Shown here in pieces: positions 44,201-56,200 of a DNA stretch of 64,000 nucleotides. Numbering within the stretch: position 1 is the stretch's first letter; the number at the start of each line of letters is the position of its first letter. Source of the DNA: Liolophura sinensis (taxonomy: Eukaryota; Mollusca; Polyplacophora; Chitonida; Chitonidae); contig NC_088295.1 in NCBI RefSeq assembly GCF_032854445.1, positions 53,303,249-53,367,248 on the forward strand. The letters are read 5' to 3'. Position numbers and translations under genes: made by a program. The notes beneath the pieces are model-generated. The model was not told where the DNA came from, searched no databases, and worked only from the letters and a program-made list of their open reading frames with translations.

Positions 44201-47200
44201 GTACAGCGTAAAACACCAATCAAAAAAAAAAAAAAAAAAAAAATCATATGTCACTGTTCACGTGATTGTTTTAGCTCTGTTCCCCCGGTATTACATGTGC
44301 TCCTCATGTGCCACTGTTCACGTGATTGTTTTAGCTCTGTTCCCCCGGTATTACATGTGCTCCTCATATGCCACTGTTCACGTGATTAACTGGGACAGGT
44401 TTGAGGTAACTCTGAACTACTTGATGGTTGTTTTTGGTTCATTCTGCAGATATACCGAAGTTGGCGTGAGCAATCAAACCATCCATGTTTTATGAGCTTG
44501 CTTGAAGACCTTGATATCAATGTTGACCCAAAACATAAACTCATGAAATTCTACTGGCTCAGTAAGTTCATAATATTTATTTATTTTTTTGTTTTGTGTG
44601 TTTCTTTTCATATAAAAATAAAATAAAAAAAATAAAATAAAATATAAAATAAAAAGACTTACTTTTCCGTTGTTTTTCTAGCCAATTTTCTTTTAGAAAC
44701 TCAATTGCAGAAGAAAGTCTAGATGCCACTCCCAGTGTTCATGGACTGAAGTGTCCACCATACAGTTCAGTCATATCGGAAGTCTGTATAAGATAGCATT
44801 TGTGATATTCTGTACATTTAGTTGACCTGCGTCTTATGGTAGAATAAAGAAACTGTCAGATTATAAACTACATGTAAGCTACATCTGAGTCACACTCGTG
44901 TTTGTTCAAAGATCTTGCTCACCAATGTCCTCAAAGACAATTTAAAATGTCAAGCCTTTCTCAAGTAGTTGTCAGTTGTATTAGTCCATTTCGCCACATA
45001 CATCTACTGATCATTGATTTTGGTTCGTCAGTACATGTAGCTCTTTATACATATTCATATTGGACCCGCAGTTTGACCCATTGACCCATTGCATGTATTA
45101 ACAAATGATGTGTCCTGAAGCACATGGGCATATTGCCTGGACCATGTGAATGGAGAAGTCATTGTCCCTGGCAGTGGTATTGTTTTATGGCTAGAAAATA
45201 AGTCACGTTGGCGTTTCAGGAGCCTCGAGTCTCGCAAGTTTAGGCAGGATTGGATGGTGGGGACTCTCGCTAACTAACGTGGTTAAAAGACATGATTTTA
45301 TGGTATCTGCTAACAGAGATGTTGAGCTGACAGACATGGCTGTGAGAGGTGTATAATCAGCTGAGAAAGTATGGTAAAATCTCGCCTTTGAGCTGCGTTA
45401 GTTTGCGAGAGCCCCTATCCTGTCTCTGACTCGGCTTATAGAGTATATGCCAAAGATGTCCCATCCTTGGAGAATGTGTTGGGAAAAATCTTGGTCGTAA
45501 AACTGTCAAGTTTTTTTCTTGCTAAACTTCCATTTTCAGCTTGAGCAAATGAAACACATACATATTTAAAGCCATTTTGAGACAAAGATTGGAACTCTTT
45601 CTAGAATGTGTCAAGTAAAGGAATGTCTGAACTACCATAAGAAAAAGTCCTTCTTGGACCATTCTTGAGAATGGATTCATGTATTCTTATGAAGTTTGGT
45701 GGACTTCCATTAGGAAGCCTATCGAAAAAAACCCTTGTCATACAGTATTTTACCAATGTCTGACCTACTTTCTTTTGGTAAGAATTCATCTCTGGTTAGA
45801 ACGACATGTTCGATAGATTTTTACATATACATGTAGAGCTTTACAAACCTTTAAACTGTTTTGTGAAGAGCTGCAGAGCCAAAGGATTGTGGTTAGCACT
45901 GCTATATGTTTACATGTTTATTATATACAGTAACTCAGCCACAATTTTATGGCAGTTTTCCTGTTGGAATATTCCTGTTGTTTGAGTTGTTGTTTTTCCC
46001 CCCGGGCTCTGGCCGGTTTCCACCCACCATAATGCTGGCCGCCGTCGTATAAGTGAAATATTCTTGAATACGGCGTAAAACATCAATCAAATAAACAAAC
46101 AAATAAATCCTGTTGTTTGATCTGTAGTATAAAGGGTGATTATGTAATGTATGTAAAATTATATTTGTCAGATAAAATTGCACGCCATTTCACCTAAGGA
46201 CTGCAGAGTGATTTGTTAATCTTATGAAAATATGTAATTACCCAATTTATACTAAACACCTGTGTTTTGTTTGGGAACCTCGCTGGAGAACACATTCTGT
46301 TTTGCAGCTGTGACAAAACGCAATGCTGAGAGGATGATCTCTGCTGGGGACATGGTCATTGTTCATCTGAAGAAGAAAGCGACGAATGAAAATGATCAGA
46401 GCAAAGTGTATGAGGTGTTTGGCTATGTAGAGGCCTGTAAAGTCCTGGACAGCAATACTGCAAGGCATTGCCTCAACTACAAGCCCATCCTGAGTGAGTC
46501 AACAGTAAACATCTTCGTAGACAACATGTACATTTGCCTTTTTCTCGTGCTCCCCCATGCCTGGTACCATTAAACAGTTGACAATTACTCATGTACCTGT
46601 TTCCACAAATGGAGACCTCGAATCTACCACCAGTATGTTGTGAACATCTTTCCTCTCACTTGAGAAAGTTCATGAACAATTCTTAAGTATTGTACAGTCA
46701 AATAAAAATAAATAAATAGATAAATTAATAAGTACATTGACTAGTAAATAATATTTAATTCTGTAAAATACTTTTTTATATTATTCGCTGGAATTTATTT
46801 TTGCGGATTTTCTCCAAAAATATGTTCGCGGGAATTAATTTTATCACGAGGTAAAAAGATTACTTTCGCACCTACCGTGAGCAGTACTCAAACAGGTTTC
46901 AGTTCTTTTCAAATTATTGATGAATACATTTAAACACCTGGCAAAGTGACCTGTCGACTTTTGAGCAGTTCAACGCAAAACATGTGAATTCACCATTATT
47001 AGAAACCGCAAACATTGCCATAGCTGTCAAACGGCCCTTGTGTTGTTGTACACACTTCACAGGTTGTTAAAAGCTCACCCATTGGACCACAGGAGAGACA
47101 CAGCCAATGGGATAGCATGTATCCGAGGGACATTCATCAGAAGCCAGCATGTGCTGGCATCTACTTTTTTTTCACTTTATGGGCATAGCAAAGATTGATC

Positions 47201-50200
47201 AAACTAAAGACGAATAAACTCCCACTTTGTTTTATACCCACCAAGCCTTAGCACCAGAGTTTGTATATATTTAAACCATAATTTCCTTCCCAGCTGTTAA
47301 AAAATTTAGCTGACACGTCATGCTTTCTTAGCGCAACTCCTGTCACCCTGGCAAAGATTTCACTTCATTATTACTACTAACTGTAGTATTTGATTCAATA
47401 TTGGATATTTTTTTCGCTGGAATTATTTTTCGCAGTAAATTATTGAAATCGGCGAAAATTAGCTCCACGTGAAAATTAAGTACTTCACAGTAATGCTGGG
47501 ATTCAAAAACAAGTATCTGAATAGGTATATGTACTTGTAGCAGATATTAAAATGAGTTCAGTAAACTGTGAAAGGAAATCATGCATTCATTCCTTTCTTT
47601 TTTCTCTTTTGTTTCAGGGCAAGCTTTGACTGGTCCTGCTGAAGAGTTCCATTGTGTTAGGTTTCAGACGGTCACACGCTACAGGAAGATAACACCAGAT
47701 GTCACACTGATGAAAATTCAGGTCATTTTATATTCTCATTGGAGATGGGTTTTTTTCACTGGCTAACATCAGCTGAGACCTGGCTGTCTATTTAGATTCT
47801 CACTCTTGCATTTCAAATCTGTAAATTATTGTAACATTATACTGTAGTAATTGCTCATTGTGCATAGACCCGGATTTCGACTGGAACAAACACGATGTTA
47901 CAAAAATGAACAAAACTGCATTCCCTTTATCATTTTTTCCTTTATGTTTAAGTCATGAATATACAAATCAAAGTGTGATGATAGAAGTGTGCTTTGTTGG
48001 AATACTGTTTCCCAGATTGTGGCATCAGTCTCGACCTTTGTGCGACAGTACAAGGCCTTGTTGTACCTACCCTGCAGCCCTTTGGTCAGAGATATTCTGC
48101 GACCAGTCAACCTCAGTGTATTCACAGACTCCATCGTACGTGCTCGTGCCAGGGACCCACAGGTAAGTCACATGATGTACTGAGGGATTTCTGGTCAGGA
48201 AATGGCATAGTGATGAAAATGCAAAAATTTGTTGTGTGGGAGGGCTCAGAATATTGCACACTGTACATTTACCGTTGTTTTTGTCACCTGTGCACTCTAC
48301 CTCACGGTTGTGAAATGCTACTCCTCACATTTCTGCTGAGGAAGTAAAGTTTTTTGCATAGTCTGATGAAGTTAATGCCCTTGTTTTGATTTCCCCCACA
48401 GTCCAAGCTAAACGCTTCTCAGCAGCTGGCTGTGAAGATGGCGTGTCACATGTGTCTACAGCCCTTTAACATGCCCAGATTGACCCTCCTACAGGGTCCC
48501 CCGGGGACAGGAAAGTCACAAACCATCATACAGCTCATCAAGAAACTGAAACAGGTCAGTGGTAACCATAGAGCTCATCAGGACACTCGGACAGGTCAGT
48601 GACTAGGATCATTATAGAGCTCATCAAGACAAACAGGTCAGTGAGTAGGATCATCATAGAGCTCATTAGGACACACGAAGAGGTCGGTGATCTAATCAGG
48701 AGACACAAACAAGTCAGTGAGTAGGATCATAATAGAGCTCATCAGGACACACAAACAGGTCAGTGAGTAGGATCATTATAGAGCTCATCAGGACTCACAA
48801 ACAGGTCAATGAGTAGGATCATTATAGAGCTCATCAAGACAAACAAACAGGTCGTTGAGTAGGATCATTATAGAGCTCATCAAGACACAGGTCAGTGAGT
48901 AGGATCATTATAGAGCTCATCAAGACACAGGTCAGTGAGTAGGATCATTATAGAGCTCATCAAGACACAGGTCAGTGAGTAGGATCATCATAGAGCTCAT
49001 TAGGACACACGAAGAGGTCAGTGAGTAGGATCATTATAGAGCTCATCAGGACACACAAACAGGTCAGTGAGCTAATCAGGAGACACAAACAAGTCAGTGA
49101 GTAGGATCATTATAGAGCTCATCAGGACACACGAAGAGGTCAGTGAGTAGGATTGTTATAGAGCTCATTAGGACACACGAAGAGGTCAGTGAGTAAGATT
49201 ATAGAGCTCATCAGGACACACAGACAGGTCACTGAGTAGGATCATTATAGAGCTCATCAAGACACACAAACAGGTCAGTGAGCTAATCAGGAGACACAAA
49301 CAAGTCAGTGAGTAGGATCATTATAGAGCTCATCAGGACACACGAAGAGGTCAGTGAGTAGGATCATTATAGAGCTCATTAGGACACACGAAGAGGTCAG
49401 TGAGTAAGATTATAGAGCTCATCAGGACACACAGACAGGTCACTGAGTAGGATCATTATAGAGCTCATCAGGACACAGGTCAGTGAGTAGGATCATCATA
49501 GAGCTCATTAGGACACACAAACAAGTCAATGAGTAGGATCATTATAGAGCTCATCAAGACACAGGTCAGTGAGTAGTATTATTATAGAGCTCATCAGGAC
49601 TCACGAAGAGGTCAGTGAGTAGGATCATAATAGAGCTCATCAAGACAAACAAACAGGTCAGTTAGTAGTATCATTATAGAGCTCATCAGGACACACAAGC
49701 AGGTCAGTGAGTAGGATCATTATAGAGTTCATGAGGTCAGTGAGTAGGATCATAATAGAGCTCATCAAGACAAACAAACAGGTCAGTTAGTAGTATCATT
49801 ATAGAGCTCATCAGGACAAACAAACAAGTCAGTGAGTAGGATCATTATAGACCTCATGAGGTCAGTGAGTAGGAATACCATAAAGCGTATTGAGAAATCC
49901 ACAAAGTTAAGGAGATATGAAAAGGTCAGATAAAACCAGCGATGATTCTTGTTTGTTTTCTGACAACTCTTACTAGCAAGTTTCCCCCCAGTTTCCCTTT
50001 ACCCTTAGCCATTTACATGTACCTTCAGGTGCCTGTATTGTCATATATTTGAAATCAGATTCACACTGCAAGAAATACATCGTCAATATCTTGAGTAAAA
50101 GGAAACTGAATTTGTGAATTTCAGAATGTTTTGGGAATGAAATAAATATTTATTGTTCCAAGTAAAGAAAGTTATCTTGTAGAAATCTTTTGTATTATTC

Positions 50201-53200
50201 TTCAATATTAAGCTATGCTGTGGTATTACAGGAAAGTAACGGACAAGCTCGGATTTTGCTGTGTGCAGCATCCAATGCAGCATTAGATGAACTAGTGATG
50301 AGATTGCATCAGGAGCGTTCAAGAGACATTGGAAAGCCTGGTGGTGAGGATATAATATATTCTGTAGGGATTTAACAAGAGAGTTTGAAAAGCCTGGTGG
50401 TGAGGATATCATAAGAACGTGGATTATACCATGACACAACCCTAAGCCAGAATGTGGGTTAGGCGGGCAACTTTAGGAGAGTTAGGCCAGGACATAATTA
50501 ATTTAGACCAAGATGTGCGGTTAACCAGAACATAACTAATTTAAGTCAAGATATGGGTTAGACCAGAACATAACTAATTTAAGTCAAGATATGGGTTTGG
50601 ACAGGACATAACTCATTTAGATCAAGATAAGGGTTTGGACAGGGTATAACTAATTTAAGTCAAGATATGGGTTTGGGCAGGGTAAAACTCATTTAGATCA
50701 AGATAAGGGTTTGGACAGGGTATAACTAATTTAGATCAAGATAAGGGTTTGGACAGGGCATAACTCATTTAGATCAAGATAAGGGTTTGGACAGGGTATA
50801 ACTAATTTAGATCAAGATAAGGGCTTGGACAGGGTATAACTAATTTAGGTCAAGATATGGGTTTGGACAGGGCATAACTCATTTAGATCAAGATAAGGGT
50901 TTGGACAGGGTATCACTAATTTAGATCAAGATAAGGGTTTGGACAGGGTATAACTAATTTAGATCAAGATAAGGGTTTGGACAGGGTATAGCTAATTTAG
51001 ATCAAGATAAGGGTTTGGACAGGGTATCACTAATTTAGATCAAGACAAGCGCTTGGACAGGGTATAACTAATTTAAGTCAAGATATGGGTTTGGACAGGG
51101 CATAACTCATTTAGATCAAGATAAGGGCTTGAACAGGGTATAACTAATTTAGATCAAGATAAGGGTTTGTACAGAGTATCACTAATTTAGATCAAGATAA
51201 GGGTTTGGACAGGTTATAACTAATTTAGATCAAGATAAGGGTTTGGACAGGGTATCACTAAGTTGGATCAAGATAAGGGTTTGGACAGGGTATAACTAAT
51301 TTAGATCAAGATAAGGGTTTGGACAGGGTATAACTAATTTAGATCAAGATATGGGTTTGTACAGTGTATAACTAATTTAGATCAAGATAAGGGCTTGGAC
51401 AGGGCATAACTAATTTAGATCAAGATAAGGGCTTGGACAGGGCATAACTAATTTAAGTCAAGATATGGGTTTGGACAGGGCATAACTCATTTAGATCAAG
51501 ATAAGGGCTTGGACAGGGTATAACTAATTTAGATCAAGATAAGGGTTTGTACAGAGTATCACTAATTTAGATCAAGATAAGGGTTTGGACAGGTTATAAC
51601 TAATTTAGATCAAGATAAGGGTTTGGACAGGGTATCACTAAGTTGGATCAAGATAAGGGTTTGGACAGGGTATAACTAATTTAGATCAAGATAAGGGTTT
51701 GGACAGGGTATAACTAATTTAGATCAAGATATGGGTTTGTACAGTGTATAACTAATTTAGATCAAGATAAGGGCTTGGACAGGGCATAACTAATTTAGAT
51801 CAAGATAAGGGCTTGGACAGGGCATAACTAATTTAAGTCAAGATATGGGTTTGGACAGGGCATAACTCATTTAGATCAAGATAAGGGCTTGGACAGGGTA
51901 TAACTAATTTAGATCAAGATAAGGGTTTGTACAGAGTATCACTAATTTAGATCAAGATAAGGGTTTGGACAGGTTATAACTAATTTAGATCAAGATAAGG
52001 GTTTGGACAGGGTATCACTAAGTTGGATCAAGATAAGGGTTTGGACAGGGTATAACTAATTTAGATCAAGATAAGGGTTTGGACAGGGTATAACTAATTT
52101 AGATCAAGATATGGGTTTGTACAGTGTATAACTAATTTAGATCAAGATAAGGGCTTGGACAGGGCATAACTAATTTAGATCAAGATAAGGGCTTGGACAG
52201 GGTATAACTAATTTAGATCAAGATAAGGGCTTGGACAGGGTATAACTAATTTAGATCAAGATAAGGGCTTGGACAGGGTATAACTAATTTAAGTCAAGAT
52301 ATGGGTTTGGACAGGGTATAACTAATTTAGATCAAGATAAGGGCTTGGACAGGGTATAACTAATTTAGATCAAGATAAGGGTTTGGACAGGGCATAACTA
52401 ATTTAAGTCAAGATATGGGTTTGGACAGGGTATAACTAATTTAGATCAAGATAAGGGTTTGGACAGGGTATCACTAAGTTGGATCAAGATAAGGGTTTGG
52501 ACAGGGTATCACTAATTTAGATCAAGATAAGGGTTTGGACAGGGTATAACTAATTTAGATCAAGATATGGGTTTGTATAGTGTATAACTAATTTAGATCA
52601 AGATAAGGGCTTGGACAGGGCATAACTAATTTAAGTCAAGATACCTCCTATCATCACTCAGGAACATTTTGGACCAGTGGCTATCTGAACATGAACAAAA
52701 GCCCAGACAAAAGCCTGTGATTTGCCATGATTTTTCAATTTAGTTACAAATTCTACCAAATTTAGTCCATCCTAAACCTTGAATAAGCTATATGGCAGAT
52801 TTGTGCAGTGCCCACTTTAGAAGAGTCCATGTGTGCAGTTCTTTTACAAAGCAGCCACACTACGTTTGTAGAATGTGAATGTGAGGGGTTTTGTGAAGTA
52901 GTACGCCTACATGGTCCCTTATGAAGTCCACTCAGTTCTCCAAAGCAGTTTTCTATAACTCTTCACTATAAGTTTGTATTTATGTATGGTCTAAAACAGT
53001 TATCAATTTAAGAGATTACATAGTAAAAATTTTCTATAATGATTAAATTGAAAAGATCAGATTGACGCAGGGAACTAATATCATGTGCCATTTTGTACGA
53101 TTGCCTTTTTTTTTTTTTTTTCTCAAATTTTAGTCAAGGTTATCAACTTTGTGCGAACAGGCAGGTCTGAGAGTATGCATCGTCTCATTAGGAGCTACAG

Positions 53201-56200
53201 CTTAAATGAGCTGGTTCGGAATACTGCTCGGAAAAGTAAGTTTTGGGGAACCATTAGGGTTTTAGGCTTGTGTAGGAAGTTTTCATAGATTCGTAAGTCT
53301 AAGCCTGTCTAATGTGTGTGCTTTGTTGAAATGCCTCAATAAGTAAATACAAAGCTTCCAATGTTTCAGGCTCTTGATTTGGTGTATAGTATAATATGTT
53401 TACTCAGTAGAACCATGCCACCAAAGAGCTGTATGTTTTTATGGGTTTTTTTTTTTTTTTGGTCCATTTAATGTACTGTACTCTTTATTTTCTGGAATCT
53501 GTCTACATATACCATGCGCCTCTCCACATTGTATGTTCATATTACAATTGCTTCAAAGATTATGCTGTAAGATAGTAAGATAGTTTGTGCACACAACTGT
53601 TCCAGTTTCAGTACTCTGAGCTCCAAGTAAAAAAACTGCTCCTATTATGTTATTTAAGCTAAATGCACTGCTTTCCCGAATTTAAATTCATCGGTGATTG
53701 AAACTTTCTATTTCAGTGTAATGTGGGGGTACACTTTCTGTGTGTCCATCAGTCAGGATTTCTGTGCTTTGTTTATGTCTTATTAACTTTTAAATTAAAC
53801 TTACTGCAGCAAAATAATAGGTCACTCAGTGTATACAGGTATTGATTCTTTTTGTATGGCCTCCACCTGTTTTGGGGTCATCATGCATATTCTATCGTGT
53901 GCTCAGCTGATAACCTGATCTTCAAAGAGAAGCCTTGTTACCAGGCCTTAAATAAGCCCTACCAACCAATGTTCCCCTGTCTTTTTTTCTATCACGCGAC
54001 AGCGTGTTTAGTGCACTACCAGGTACAGTTCAGTCAAGACATACCATGTCCCAGAATCCCCAACAGTACTCTGATTTTCTGTAATGTAATTGGACAACTA
54101 AGAAACATGAATTTTAATATCTCTTTTTAAAATTGTTTTATACCAGAATATGCATGTATAGTTAATTCGTGATTGTGAATTCACAGGGCAGTTGCCCAAT
54201 CACACGCTTCAAACACTGGAGACTGAGAGGAATACAATGAACACAAGGCTGAACACTTTGACCAATCAGTTAAACACTCTACCAGACAACTGCAGCTCTG
54301 AAAAGGTGGGTATGACCTCATCTCTTGCTCTGAGACAGGGGATCCTTCCCATAAATAGTTGGCATGTCCACATTCCCATTAGTGGGTGTGTCCAGGTGTC
54401 CTTTTAAGGATGTCTCCACATTCCCATTAGTGGGTGTGTCCAGGTGTCCTTTTAAGGATGTGTCCACATTCCCATTAGTGGGTGTGTCCAGGTGTCCTTA
54501 TAAGGATGTGTCCACATTCCCATTAATGGGTGTGTCCATGTTCCATTTAATGGTTGTTACAAGTTTCCATTAGTGGGTGTCTCCACGTTTCTTTAAGTGG
54601 ATGTGTGAGATTCCTGTTCAGTGGGTATTTCCACGTTTCCATGAGTGGGTATGTCCATATTCCCATTAGCTATTATGTCCACATTAGCGGTTATGTCCAT
54701 GTAGACATTAGTAGTTGTGTCCACATTCCCTTAAGTGGTTATGTCCACCTACCCATTAACAGTTATATCCATGCAGACATTAGTGGTTATGTCCACATTC
54801 CCATTGGTGGTTATGTCCACATTCCCATTATTGGTTATGCCTACATTCCCATTAGCATTTATGTTCACATACCCATTAATGGTTAAGTCCACATTCCCAT
54901 TAGTGGTTATGTCCATGTAGGCATTAGTGGTTAAGTCCACATTCCCATTAGTGGCTATGTCCATGTAGGCATTAGTAGTTAAGTCCACATTCCCATTAGT
55001 GGATATGCCCACGTAGATATTTGTGGCTATGTCCATGAAGACATTATTGGTTATGTCTTCATTCACATTAGTGGCTACATGTATGTCCATGTTCCCATTC
55101 ACGGCTATGTCCATGTAGACATTAGCGGTTATGTCCATGAAGACATTATTGGTTATGTCTTCATTCACATTAGTGGCTACATGTATGTCCATGTTCCCAT
55201 TCACGGCTATGTCCATGTAGACATTAGCGGTTATGTCCGCATTCCCATTAGTGGTTGTGTCCAAGTTCCCAATCAGGGGTGTTATTGGGTTTGTCCAGAT
55301 TTCACAGTGTGATATAGGTAGTCATTTCGTTATTTATCTCACTAAAGACAGATAGGCAGACAGAACCTCAATAGAGTGTTGAAAAAAAGCATGCGCTAAA
55401 GGTGCGGTCAAGTCATGGTTCTTCTCGCAGCCAGTTCAATTTACTGAAATGTGTAACATATTTTAATAAATCGGTGTTGAACAGCTGTGGCTGGCACAGT
55501 GTCATCCCATTGTATCTGAGGGTCACAGAAAGTAAAAAAGTAGGAAATGAGAAAACATTTTGAGAAAAAAATCTGTAGGTATATTATGCTGTGTTGTTTC
55601 GCTATGAAAATAATTTCAACTGGATATGTAGTATGGTGTGCCTAGTGGTGCAAGAAAGGAAAAAATAAGTACCAAAACATTTATCTCTCTCTCTGCAGAG
55701 AGCAAGAAACAGTTGTCTTAATGTGAGATTAAGACAACTCCAATCTGAGCAGTCACATAATTTGTGACCATAATGTTTTCCACTCTATTATGGGTGTTTG
55801 CCCTCAGTTATTGAACGTGGTGGTAGTTGGATGATGGTTTTAAATTTTATTCGCACTGAAAGTTGACGAAAATACCTGTGTTAAGAACAAAAGACCATGG
55901 GAACGCTGCCCATTGGTCTTTTGGAATATTAAAGTGATGTGCATGCTCATGTATCAGTATCATTAGAACATATGGAAACCATCGGTTTACCAGATATATC
56001 TACTTTTTAGTTTGACCAGGATAGCCGCTGAGTTGTCTCTTCATAATTCCCAAGTTGCTTGTAGGTCTTTGAGCATTGCATATATTTAGTGAATTGCATT
56101 GCATGTATCTTTCCAGAGAGCAAGTGTTAGACGGGAACTTAACATGCTGCAGAACCGTAAAAAGTTCCTGGATCGGACAGTCAAGTGTCAATCAGTAAGT

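Noticed and set aside
54554-55264. Repeat-coded frames on both strands (for example a 171-codon minus-strand frame)
   Set aside because: They result from degenerate 20-27-bp units in an intron and lack splice context or known domains.
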